Below are positions 18,415 to 26,839 of a stretch of 64,000 nt of DNA, in pieces. The notes beneath the pieces are model-generated. The model saw only the letters and a list, made by a program, of their open reading frames with translations. It was not told the origin of the DNA and made no database searches. Source of the stretch: Polaribacter sargassicola. Its GTDB lineage: Bacteria; Bacteroidota; Bacteroidia; Flavobacteriales; Flavobacteriaceae. A program made the translations under genes and the position numbers. The stretch lies in NCBI RefSeq assembly GCF_021991835.1, contig NZ_JAHDAU010000003.1, positions 329,194 to 393,193 of the forward strand, written 5' to 3'. How positions within the stretch are numbered: the stretch's first letter is position 1; every line of letters begins with the position of its first letter.

Positions 18415-19497
18415 TTATGCGTTGATAATTTTTTCTTGATGATTGATAGATTCTTGGTGAATTGCTTTAAACATTTTTAAAACAAACTCTTCACTTAAAC
18501 CTCTATTACTACCTTCTAAAACCATGTTTCCTAAAATCTCGTTCCAACGGCGTGATTGTAAAACAGCAACATTTTGATCTTTTTTTAATTGACCAATTTG
18601 GTCTGCTACTTTCATACGTTTTCCTAACAAATCTATTAATTGATCATCTACAACGTTAATTTGAGCTCTTAAACTTTCTAAAGGTTCTCTGTAACTTACT
18701 GCTGTTTCTGTTTCTTTTTTAATTTTTAAATCTTCCATAATCTGCTTTAAAGTAGTTGGTGTTACTTGTTGTGCAGCATCTGACCAAGCGTTTTCTGGAT
18801 CAAAATGAGTTTCAATCATTAATCCATCAAAATTTAAATCTAAAGCAGTTTGAGAAACTTCTTGAATCATTTCTCTATTACCTGTAATATGAGAAGGATC
18901 GCAAATTAATGGTAAATCTGGAAATTTATTTTGAAACTCAATAGCTAATTGCCATTCTGGAATGTTTCTATATTTAGATTTTTCGTATGTTGAAAACCCT
19001 CTATGTATTGCTCCTAAGTTTTTGATTCCTGCAGTATATAATCTTTCTATACCTCCTAACCATAAAGCTAAATCTGGATTTACTGGGTTTTTAACCAATA
19101 CAATTTTATCTGTACCTTGCAAAGCATCTGCAATTTCTTGCATAATAAATGGTGATACTGTAGAACGTGCACCAATCCACAATAAATCTACATCGTACTC
19201 TAAAGCTAATTTTACGTGAGCTGCATTAGCAACTTCTGTACAGGTTTTCATGCCTGTTTCTTCTTTTACTTTTTGTAACCATTTTAAACCTAAAGCTCCT
19301 ACTCCTTCAAAATTACCTGGTCTTGTTCTTGGTTTCCAGATACCTGCTCTAAAATAATTTACATCAGAATCTTTTAATTCGTGTGCAATTTTTAAAACCT
19401 GCTCTTCGGTTTCTGCACTACAAGGCCCTGCTATTACTAGTGGATGTGGCAAATTCATATCATCCAACCATGTTCTTAATTCTTTTGTATTCTTCAT
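18415..19497 (-). CDS. Bifunctional DAHP synthase/chorismate mutase (type II)
   Basis: This 360-residue enzyme has an N-terminal 3-deoxy-7-phosphoheptulonate synthase domain (residues 1-260) and a C-terminal AroQ-type chorismate mutase domain (about 268-355). DAHP synthase blocks are LVIAGPCSAETEEQ, KPRTRPGNFEGVG, VLVKNPVNPDLALW and ICDPSHITGNR. The mutase helix is LRAQINVVDDQLIDLLGKRM with ADQIGQLKK. It catalyses the first step of the shikimate pathway and the chorismate-to-prephenate step. It is the last gene of the aromatic operon; tyrA and pheA products use its prephenate. Confidence 0.95.
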   Translation of the reverse strand: MKNTKELRTWLDDMNLPHPLVIAGPCSAETEEQVLKIAHELKDSDVNYFRAGIWKPRTRPGNFEGVGALGLKWLQKVKEETGMKTCTEVANAAHVKLALEYDVDLLWIGARSTVSPFIMQEIADALQGTDKIVLVKNPVNPDLALWLGGIERLYTAGIKNLGAIHRGFSTYEKSKYRNIPEWQLAIEFQNKFPDLPLICDPSHITGNREMIQEVSQTALDLNFDGLMIETHFDPENAWSDAAQQVTPTTLKQIMEDLKIKKETETAVSYREPLESLRAQINVVDDQLIDLLGKRMKVADQIGQLKKDQNVAVLQSRRWNEILGNMVLEGSNRGLSEEFVLKMFKAIHQESINHQEKIINA

Positions 19498-19518
19498 TTT
19501 TCTACTTATTGTGGCTTT

Positions 19519-20370
19519 TTATTTTATGCCGTTTAAAATTTTCTTTATATAATTTGTATTCTCCATTTCGTTAAAAATATCAGAGAAATCATCTTTTTGC
19601 ATCAACTCTTTAAAATGTTGTAAATTGTTAATGTATTCTTCTAAAGATTCTATTACGTTTTCTTTATTTTGTTTAAAAATTGGTGTCCACATTGCTGGCG
19701 AACTTTTTGCCAAACGCACTGTAGATGCAAAACCAGAACCTGCCATATCAAAAATATCGCGTTCATTTTTTTCTTTATCTATTACTGTTTTACCCAACAT
19801 AAATGAACTTATGTGAGATAAGTGCGAAACATACGCAATATGCTTGTCATGCGAAACCGGATCCATATAACGAATACGCATTCCAATAGCTCTAAAAAGG
19901 TCTAAAGCTTTCTCTTGAAGCTTAAAAGTTGTTTTTTCTACTTCGCAAATAATATTCGTTTTTCCAACGTATAAGCCGGATATTGCTGCTTTGGGTCCAG
20001 AATTTTCTGTACCTGCTATTGGATGAGCTGCTAAAAAGTTTCGTCTATTTTTATGATGTTCAACTGCTTTACAAATTGCACTTTTTGTAGAACCAGTGTC
20101 AACTACAAGTGTATTTTCAGAAATTTTATCTAACACAGTAGGTAGTAATTTTTCTGTAGCATCAACAGGTATAGATATAACAACCATGTCTGCATTTTGC
20201 ACATCATCTAAAACAGCCTTTTCTTCAATTACTCCTAATTTTAACGCTTCGTCTAAATTAGTTTCGTTAGCATCAATTCCGTGAATTATAACCTCTGGAT
20301 ATTTATTTTTTATATCTATAGCAAAACTACCGCCTATTAAACCAACACCAATAAAAAATATATTTTTCAT
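19519..20370 (-). CDS. tyrA: Prephenate dehydrogenase
   Basis: This 283-residue protein begins with a Rossmann loop (FFIGVGLIGGSFAIDI, residues 4-19) and contains DTGSTKS, the substrate region HPIAGTENSGPKAA and SHDKHIAYVSHLSH. These identify the prephenate/arogenate dehydrogenase family, which makes 4-hydroxyphenylpyruvate for tyrosine. There is no C-terminal ACT domain, so allosteric control by tyrosine through ACT is unlikely. It lies between the aminotransferase (4-nt gap) and the DAHP synthase gene (21-nt gap). Confidence 0.94.
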   Translation of the reverse strand: MKNIFFIGVGLIGGSFAIDIKNKYPEVIIHGIDANETNLDEALKLGVIEEKAVLDDVQNADMVVISIPVDATEKLLPTVLDKISENTLVVDTGSTKSAICKAVEHHKNRRNFLAAHPIAGTENSGPKAAISGLYVGKTNIICEVEKTTFKLQEKALDLFRAIGMRIRYMDPVSHDKHIAYVSHLSHISSFMLGKTVIDKEKNERDIFDMAGSGFASTVRLAKSSPAMWTPIFKQNKENVIESLEEYINNLQHFKELMQKDDFSDIFNEMENTNYIKKILNGIK

Positions 20371-20373
20371 AAT

Positions 20374-21516
20374 TTATAGTCTTGATATTGCTTCTTTAAT
20401 TACATCTGTTGTTACACATAATGAAAACCTGATGTAGCCTTCTCCTTGAGAACCAAAAATTGTACCTGGTGTTATAAAAATATCGTTATCATACAATACA
20501 GCATCTGTAACTTCTTCAGATTTTTTTCCTGCTGGTATTTTGGCCCAAACAAATAATCCTGTGGCATTTTTACTATAAGTTGCATTTAACTTATCTGCTA
20601 ATTGCCAGATTAATTTTCTACGTTCTTCGTAAATTTTATTTTGATCAGAAAACCAATCATCAGATAATTGTAATGCTTCTATAGCTCCTTTTTGAATTCC
20701 GTAAAACATACCAGAATCCATATTAGATTTTACTTTTAAAACTTCGTTTATATAAGTTGCATTACCTAACAGCATACCAACTCGCCAACCTGCCATATTA
20801 AAAGTTTTACTCAAAGAGTTTAACTCTAAAGCAATGTCTTTTGCGCCTTCTACTTGTAAAATACTTATAGGATTGTCATTTAAAATAAAACTATAAGGAT
20901 TATCATTTATAATTAAAATATTGTGCTTTTTTCCAAATTCTACCAACTTTTTAAAAGTTGCTAAAGTTGCATCTGTACCTGTTGGCATGTGCGGATAATT
21001 AATCCACATAATTTTTACATTAGATAAATCTTGATTTTCTAATTCTGTAAAATTTGGTTGCCAATTTGTTGCGTCGCTTAAATTATAAAATAACGGTTCT
21101 GCACCCACTAATTTTGTAACTGATGTATAAGTTGGATAACCTGGATTTGGAATTAAAACTTTATCGCCTTCGTTTAAAAAAGCCATAGAAATATGCATAA
21201 TTCCTTCTTTACTTCCCATTAAAGGTAAAATTTCATTTTCTGGATTTGATACAACAGAAAATTTGCTCTTATAAAAAGTAGAAATTGCATTTCTTAATTC
21301 TGGTAACCCTTGATATGATTGATATTTATGTGCACTTGCATCTCCCAAACTATTTTGGATTGCTTTTAAAACTTCTGTTGGTGGTTGCAAATCTGGAGAG
21401 CCAATTCCCATATTAATAATTGGTTTTCCTGCAGCCGCTAAACCTCTAACTTCTCTTAACTTTTTAGAGAAGTAGTATTCTTGCACTGTGTCTAATCTTT
21501 TGGCTGGTTGTATCAT
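20374..21516 (-). CDS. PLP-dependent aminotransferase of the aromatic operon (class I/II)
   Basis: This 380-residue fold-type I aminotransferase has the PLP lysine in SLSKTFNMAGWRVGM (around residue 235). It also has INYPHMPTG with the Asn-Tyr-Pro segment, and a C-terminal YIRFSLCVTTDVIKEAISRL carrying the substrate-carboxylate Arg. It is annotated in relatives as an aspartate/LL-diaminopimelate-type aminotransferase. Its place between pheA and tyrA suggests that it converts phenylpyruvate and 4-hydroxyphenylpyruvate to Phe and Tyr; that is inference from context. Confidence 0.9.
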   Translation of the reverse strand: MIQPAKRLDTVQEYYFSKKLREVRGLAAAGKPIINMGIGSPDLQPPTEVLKAIQNSLGDASAHKYQSYQGLPELRNAISTFYKSKFSVVSNPENEILPLMGSKEGIMHISMAFLNEGDKVLIPNPGYPTYTSVTKLVGAEPLFYNLSDATNWQPNFTELENQDLSNVKIMWINYPHMPTGTDATLATFKKLVEFGKKHNILIINDNPYSFILNDNPISILQVEGAKDIALELNSLSKTFNMAGWRVGMLLGNATYINEVLKVKSNMDSGMFYGIQKGAIEALQLSDDWFSDQNKIYEERRKLIWQLADKLNATYSKNATGLFVWAKIPAGKKSEEVTDAVLYDNDIFITPGTIFGSQGEGYIRFSLCVTTDVIKEAISRL

Positions 21517-21560
21517 ATCTTTGTTTAATAAATTCCTAAAATACCTTTAGGATAACTGTT

Positions 21561-22385
21561 TTATTTTCTACCGTTTTTATAAGTTCCTAAAATTTTAAAT
21601 TCTTCCGCCATTATTTCCATAATTGCTTTTACTTTCTCATAATCTTTATAAGCCTCAAAAGTAACATCAACAAAAAATGAATATTTCCATGGAGTTTCTA
21701 TTACTGGTAACGATTGTATTTTGGTTAAATTCATTTTACAATCACTTAATACATTTAAAATAGCAGCTAAACTTCCTCTTTTATGATCTAACTGAAATTT
21801 TAAAGAAGCTTTATTTACTTCTTCGTTAATTTTAGGTTTTTCTGTTTGTATAATTACAAATCTGGTAGCATTATCTTTTATGGTTTGCAGCTCATCTTCA
21901 ATAACTTCTAAATCAAAAATTTCTGCGGCTATTTTTGGTGCAATTGCTGCAATACCTTGTAAATTTTCTTTTGATATTCTTTTAGCTACTTCTGCAGTAT
22001 CTACATCTTCTACTAATTTAATATGCGGATGTTTTTTAAAAAACTCTTTACATTGTAGCAGTGCCATAGGGTGAGACCAAACTTCTTTTATATCTTCTAT
22101 TGCTTGCCCTTTTAAAGCCATTAAATGATGATGAATATTTAAATACTCTTCATCTGTAATATGCAAATTATACTTATCAATCAACGCATAATTAGGTATT
22201 ATAGAACCTGCAATTGTATTCTCTAAAGCCATTACACCTAAATTTGCAGATTTATTTAATAGGCTATCTACTAGCTCATCAAAAGACATGCATTCTTTTA
22301 ATTGAATTGAGTTTCCATAAAAATTGCGTGCAACTTTATGATGATTTGAGCCTTCTGCTCCTTGTATGGCTATAATTTTTTTCAT
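21561..22385 (-). CDS. pheA: Prephenate dehydratase
   Basis: This 274-residue enzyme converts prephenate to phenylpyruvate. It begins IAIQGAEGSNHH and carries the family motif NATRFVIIQTEKP (near residue 170), followed by a C-terminal ACT domain (about residues 190-270, LDHKRGSLAAILNVLSDCKM) that normally gives feedback inhibition by phenylalanine. It is the first gene of the aromatic operon. Its start codon lies 9 nt after the U-tract of the attenuator hairpin, so its expression depends on readthrough. Confidence 0.95.
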   Translation of the reverse strand: MKKIIAIQGAEGSNHHKVARNFYGNSIQLKECMSFDELVDSLLNKSANLGVMALENTIAGSIIPNYALIDKYNLHITDEEYLNIHHHLMALKGQAIEDIKEVWSHPMALLQCKEFFKKHPHIKLVEDVDTAEVAKRISKENLQGIAAIAPKIAAEIFDLEVIEDELQTIKDNATRFVIIQTEKPKINEEVNKASLKFQLDHKRGSLAAILNVLSDCKMNLTKIQSLPVIETPWKYSFFVDVTFEAYKDYEKVKAIMEIMAEEFKILGTYKNGRK

Positions 22386-22393
22386 TTTATATC

Positions 22394-22424
22394 AAAAAAA
22401 AAGCCTCGAAAAAAATTCGAGACT
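22394..22424 (-). terminator. Attenuator terminator of the aromatic operon
   Basis: On the minus strand a 9-bp stem AGTCTCGAA/TTCGAGGCT (22424-22402, one T-G wobble) is followed by an 8-nt U-tract and then the pheA start codon. A terminator between promoter and first gene is the mark of transcription attenuation. The left arm is shared with an alternative antiterminator stem. Confidence 0.85.
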
Positions 22425-22467
22425 TTATATTTTAGAAATGTTTATTAACAACATGATACAAAGTCTC
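22419..22467 (-). promoter_or_regulatory. Antiterminator structure of the aromatic operon leader
   Basis: GAGACTTTGTAT (22467-22456, within leader codons 20-24) is complementary to ATATAAAGTCTC (22430-22419) over 12 positions with one G-U pair. The second segment contains most of the left arm of the terminator stem, so the two structures exclude each other. A ribosome stalled earlier in the leader would leave this arm free; one that reaches the stop codon would cover it. Confidence 0.8.
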
Positions 22468-22525
22468 TCCTCTTACTAAAAAAGTAAAAGTAAAAATAGA
22501 AACGAGTAAAATTGTTATTTAACAT
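22445..22525 (-). CDS. Phe/Tyr leader peptide of the aromatic operon
   Basis: A 26-codon reading frame on the minus strand runs from the ATG at 22525 to a double stop at 22447. Residues 9-16 read FYFYFYFF, and Phe6 and Phe22 add to this: ten of 26 codons are Phe or Tyr. It is followed by a mutually exclusive antiterminator/terminator pair and then pheA. This is the architecture of ribosome-mediated attenuation as in enterobacterial pheA or trp operons. The likely signals are charged tRNA-Phe and tRNA-Tyr, which matches the operon's two end products. No function is expected for the peptide itself. Ribosome-binding sequence is weak (AAGAGAATTAAG before ATG), as usual in this phylum. Confidence 0.85.
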   Translation of the reverse strand: MLNNNFTRFYFYFYFFSKRRDFVSCC

Positions 22526-22548
22526 CTTAATTCTCTTTGTTTGAGTGA

Positions 22549-22556
22549 CAAATCTA
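22549..22556 (-). promoter_or_regulatory. -7 box of the aromatic operon promoter
   Basis: TAGATTTG on the minus strand fits TAnnTTTG and lies 23 nt before the leader ATG. No clear -33 TTG is seen. Between it and the next gene, 22557-22687 is AT-rich with nothing further I can assign. Confidence 0.5.
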
Positions 22557-22687
22557 AAAATTAAATTAGTATAAAAAAATTATATCTGTTTTTTTCTAAA
22601 AAAATTGACAGATTATTAAAAAAATTACAATTTAATCAACCTGAGTTATGAATTCTTCTCACTAAATATAAGATTCAGTATAAAATT

Positions 22688-24184
22688 CTAAATTTTAAAC
22701 CACTCTTTAACCAATTCTTTTTCAATTGGATCTACTGTTTTGTGTGTATAATCATTTTTAATTGCCTCATATTTATAATCTTTAGACCATTCTTCTATAT
22801 TTAAAGAAAGTTCTTTTAAAGAATTACAAATAAAATTCAACTCTTCTGTTGTTACAGTTGGATGTACAGACAATCGTACCCAACCTGGTTTTTGAGTATT
22901 ACAACCATGTAAAATTTCGTCTTTAATTTTATTTGATGTTTCTTGATCTACATTTAATAAAAAATGCCCGTAAGTTCCGGCACAAGAACAACCTCCTCTT
23001 GTTTGTATCCCAAATCTATCATTTAGTAGTTTTACTACTAAATTAAAGTGGTATTTTTCAAAATAGAAAGAAAAAATGCTTAGTCTTTCTTTATGGTTTG
23101 GCGCTAAAATTTTTACATCTTGTAATCCTTCTAGAGTTTCAAAAAGCACTTTGTTTATTTCTTCTTCTCTTTCTTTAATATTTTCTGTACTCATTTGCTC
23201 TTTCAATTGTATTGAAAGTGCAATTTTAATTGTTTGTAAGAAACCTGGCGTTCCGCCATCTTCTCTTGTTTCTACATCATCAAAATAATCATGTTGTCCC
23301 CAAGGATTTGTGTAACTTACAGTTCCTCCTCCTGGATTATCTGGAATAGTATTTTTGTATAATTTTTTATTAAAAATTAAAACTCCAGATGTACCTGGAC
23401 CTCCTAAAAATTTATGAGGAGAAAAGAAAATTGCATCTAAATATTCTTCTTCAATTTCTGGATGCATATTTATATCTATGTAAGGCGCACTGCAGGCAAA
23501 ATCTACAAAACACAAGCCATTATAACTATGTATTAATTTTGCAACTTCGTGATAAGGAGTTTTAATACCTGTTACATTAGAGCATGATGTTATAGAAGCT
23601 ATTTTAATTTTTCTATCTTGATGTTTTTGAATACTTTTTTCGAATTCTTTTAAACATAACAATCCTTCATCATCACAAGGTACAACCTCTACATCTGCAA
23701 TAGTTTCTAACCAAGAAGTTTGGTTAGAATGATGCTCCATATGTGTTACAAAAACAATTGGTTTTAATTCTTCTGGAACTGTTGTATGGTTTTTTAAATT
23801 TTCGGAAATCTTTAAACCTAAAATTCTTTGAAACTTATTTACAGCTCCTGTCATACCAGTACCTGCAGTTATTAATACATCATTATCATTTGCATTAACA
23901 TGCTTTTTTATAATTTTTCTAGCTTCATGATACGCCAATGTCATTGCTGCACCAGAAGTAGATGTTTCTGTATGTGTATTTGCTACAAAAGGCCCGAACT
24001 GATTTAATATCTTATTTTCTATTGGAGCGTATAATCTTCCGCTTGCGGTCCAATCTGTATAGATTAATTTTTGTTCTCCGTAAGGAGATTGAAATGATTG
24101 ATCTATACCTATAATATTTTCTCTAAATTGATTAAAATATTTTTCTAAATCTGACTTTACTGTACTTTCTTTTAATGAATTCAT
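22688..24184 (-). CDS. Class V aminotransferase-fold PLP enzyme (cysteine desulfurase-like)
   Basis: This 498-residue protein is longer than standard cysteine desulfurases (about 400). It has the class V features TSGAAMTLAYHEARK, HMEHHSNQTSWLE, the PLP lysine in FFSPHKFLGGPGTSG (near residue 258), and a Cys-containing loop RGGCSCAGTYGH (near residue 398). It may release sulfur from cysteine or a related substrate, but the exact reaction is unknown. It is 22 nt downstream of the DsbD-like gene and probably co-transcribed with it; both concern thiol chemistry. Confidence 0.85.
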   Translation of the reverse strand: MNSLKESTVKSDLEKYFNQFRENIIGIDQSFQSPYGEQKLIYTDWTASGRLYAPIENKILNQFGPFVANTHTETSTSGAAMTLAYHEARKIIKKHVNANDNDVLITAGTGMTGAVNKFQRILGLKISENLKNHTTVPEELKPIVFVTHMEHHSNQTSWLETIADVEVVPCDDEGLLCLKEFEKSIQKHQDRKIKIASITSCSNVTGIKTPYHEVAKLIHSYNGLCFVDFACSAPYIDINMHPEIEEEYLDAIFFSPHKFLGGPGTSGVLIFNKKLYKNTIPDNPGGGTVSYTNPWGQHDYFDDVETREDGGTPGFLQTIKIALSIQLKEQMSTENIKEREEEINKVLFETLEGLQDVKILAPNHKERLSIFSFYFEKYHFNLVVKLLNDRFGIQTRGGCSCAGTYGHFLLNVDQETSNKIKDEILHGCNTQKPGWVRLSVHPTVTTEELNFICNSLKELSLNIEEWSKDYKYEAIKNDYTHKTVDPIEKELVKEWFKI

Positions 24185-24206
24185 ACCTTTTTAAAGTTTC
24201 AAAAAT

Positions 24207-26645
24207 TTACTTTTTATTCTCTTTCTTAAAAACTTCTAAACCACATTCTAAAAAATTGGCATATTCGTTTACATCAGGCGTGTAACCAACTGCTTGGTTT
24301 AAAACTTTTGTTGCGTCTGAGTTTAACAACACATAATAGGGTTGCGAGTTTGTTTTAAAAAACTGTGTTTGATAATTTGCCCATTTATGTCCGTAATTCT
24401 TCAATTTTCTAGTTCCTCCGTTAATACGATTTACTAAAATCTGCTCTTCTTCTGGCAATGCTTTTTTATCATCTACATAAAGAGATATTAAAACATAATC
24501 GTTTCTTAAATAATTATCTATCTTCGGATTTGGCCAAACATGTTCTTCCATTTTTCTACAATTTACACAAGCATAACCTGTAAAATCTAGAATGATTGGT
24601 TTGTTAACTTTTTTGGCATATTCTATACCCGATTTTAAATCTTTAAAGCAATCTAAATTATTAGGACAATCGTTTGGATATATAAAACTGTAACCAACTG
24701 GTGGCGCTAAACCGCTAAGGATAGTTAATGGTGTAAATGTTTTTGTTTCTTTATTTACCATAAAACCAGACGCTAAATAAATAACAAAAGAAATGACTAA
24801 AATACCTCCTGCAATTCTTGCAAATGATAATTTTTTTATTGGTGAATCATGCGGGAATTTAATTTTACCTAATAAATACAACGCTAAACCTGCAAAAATT
24901 AAAATCCATAATGATAAGAAAGGTTCTATTTTTAAGATATTCCAATGTGCTACTAAATCTGCATTTGATAAAAACTTAAAAGCCAAAGCTAATTCTAAAA
25001 AACCTAAAATTACTTTTGTTGTATTTAACCAACCACCAGATTTTGGCAGAGCATTCATCATATTAGGAAACATTGCAAATAATGCAAAAGGTAATCCTAA
25101 AGAAACACCAAAACCTGCCATACCTGCTGTTAATTGCCAAGCACCGCCATCTGCTGTTAATGATCCTGCTAAAAGAGAACCTAAAATTGGTCCGGTACAA
25201 GAAAAAGATACAATTGCCAAGGTTAATGCCATAAAAAAGATACCTACAAAACCACCAGAAGTTTCCCCTTGTGTTGTTTTGTTTGTCCAACTAGCCGGTA
25301 GCGTTAATTCATAATATCCGAAGAAAGAAAAAGCAAAAAATACAAATACAATAAAAAAGATAATATTTAACCAAATATTGGTTGATATCTCATTTAAAAT
25401 ATCTGGATTTACAGAATCTAATAAGTGAAATGGAAGACTTAAAATAATATAAACAGCAAAAATAAAGAACCCATATAGTAAAGCTTTAGACACTCCTTCA
25501 CCTTTATTTTGCCCATTTTTTTTGGTAAAAAAACTAACTGTTAAAGGTATCATTGGAAAAACACATGGAGTTAATAGCGCCAATAATCCTCCTAAAAAAC
25601 CTAATCCAAAAATACTCCATAAAGATTTTTGGCCGTCTTGTATATCGGCTGCGTTACTTACAACTTCATTTTCGCATTTTATATCAGAAAAAGTTAAAGC
25701 ATCTGTATCCATACCATAAAGAAGGTTATTAACAGACGAATTATCTACACTAGAATTTACTGGTAAATTATTTGTTTGAGCACCTTTATCTACTATAAAA
25801 GTAAAAGTTTCATCAATTTGAATACATGCCTCTTTACAAACTTGGCCTGTTAAATTTAAAGTTATTGCTGATAATTTATCAGATAATATTACCTTTTGTT
25901 TTAACCTTGCTTTTTTCTCAAAAAAGGTTTCCTCTACATCAAAAATATCACTAAATTTTTTAACTGTGTTACTTTCTTCTGCCTTACCTTCTAGTTGATA
26001 ATTATCGTTCTCATTAGCTTTTTTAATAACAATTGGTAACGATCCTCCTTCTGCTGTATATTGAGAATATAAATGCCAATCTTGTTCTAATTCTGCATCT
26101 ATTATTAAATAATATTCGTTATCAGAGATTTTTTCTACCGATGTACTCCAAGTAACAGGACTCAACATCTCATTCTGATTCTTAAAAACAGCATTTGCTT
26201 TTTTAGGAAGATTAAAAACTAGATCTATTTCTGTTGGTGGTAAACATTTAGAATCATCACAAACCATAAACTCTACAACACCATTAATAGTATTAACATT
26301 TGTAGTTGTTGTAATTTTTTGTTTAAAAATTGCTGAATCTTCAAAAAACTTAATTTCCATCCCAAAAACAGGATCATCTACAGTATGACCTTTTTCTTCT
26401 AACGTTTTATCTACTAACGAAAAGTTATTAGAATCATCATAAGTAAAAGTTGTTGGTATCGGCCCATCTTCTGGAACATTTTGAGAATATAAATGCCAAC
26501 CTCTTTCTATAGTTGCTTTAGAAACTAATAAATATTCTGTTTCAGAAATTTTTTCTACGGATGTAGACCATTCAACCGGGTCTTCAATTTGAGAATAAAA
26601 TGAGATTGTAAATACTAAAAAAAATAAACAAAAAAAGTGTTTCAT
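24207..26645 (-). CDS. DsbD-like thiol:disulfide interchange protein with doubled N-terminal domain
   Basis: This 812-residue protein has a signal peptide (about residues 1-19), then two homologous DsbD-type N-terminal domains (about 22-150 and 163-290). Both open with PVEWSTSVEKIS or PVTWSTSVEKIS and contain a WHLYSQ block. A CcdA-like membrane part spans about 345-640 with the redox helices TPCVFPMIPLTVSFF and SCTGPILGSLLAG, and a C-terminal thioredoxin domain has CVNC (first Cys near 693). It moves electrons from cytoplasmic thioredoxin to periplasmic disulfides. The doubled N-terminal domain is unusual compared with E. coli DsbD, which has one. Confidence 0.92.
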   Translation of the reverse strand: MKHFFCLFFLVFTISFYSQIEDPVEWSTSVEKISETEYLLVSKATIERGWHLYSQNVPEDGPIPTTFTYDDSNNFSLVDKTLEEKGHTVDDPVFGMEIKFFEDSAIFKQKITTTTNVNTINGVVEFMVCDDSKCLPPTEIDLVFNLPKKANAVFKNQNEMLSPVTWSTSVEKISDNEYYLIIDAELEQDWHLYSQYTAEGGSLPIVIKKANENDNYQLEGKAEESNTVKKFSDIFDVEETFFEKKARLKQKVILSDKLSAITLNLTGQVCKEACIQIDETFTFIVDKGAQTNNLPVNSSVDNSSVNNLLYGMDTDALTFSDIKCENEVVSNAADIQDGQKSLWSIFGLGFLGGLLALLTPCVFPMIPLTVSFFTKKNGQNKGEGVSKALLYGFFIFAVYIILSLPFHLLDSVNPDILNEISTNIWLNIIFFIVFVFFAFSFFGYYELTLPASWTNKTTQGETSGGFVGIFFMALTLAIVSFSCTGPILGSLLAGSLTADGGAWQLTAGMAGFGVSLGLPFALFAMFPNMMNALPKSGGWLNTTKVILGFLELALAFKFLSNADLVAHWNILKIEPFLSLWILIFAGLALYLLGKIKFPHDSPIKKLSFARIAGGILVISFVIYLASGFMVNKETKTFTPLTILSGLAPPVGYSFIYPNDCPNNLDCFKDLKSGIEYAKKVNKPIILDFTGYACVNCRKMEEHVWPNPKIDNYLRNDYVLISLYVDDKKALPEEEQILVNRINGGTRKLKNYGHKWANYQTQFFKTNSQPYYVLLNSDATKVLNQAVGYTPDVNEYANFLECGLEVFKKENKK

Positions 26646-26839
26646 CTTAAAAACTTTGAATAATGAGGGGTAGAAATTAGTATCCTTATGACACGTTACG
26701 AAAATATTAATTTAAAGTGATTTTAAAGCTTATTTTTTTCATAAATAACAACAAATAGTTTATTTATTAACAAAAAACACATTTTTGTTATAAAAAACGT
26801 ATTTTTCGTCAAAGCTTTTTTAATATAAAATCTAATTTC

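Noticed and set aside
26646..26839. A possible gene or RNA in the gap upstream of the DsbD-like gene
   Set aside because: No open frame, no stable hairpin with a U-tract; AT-rich promoter space only.
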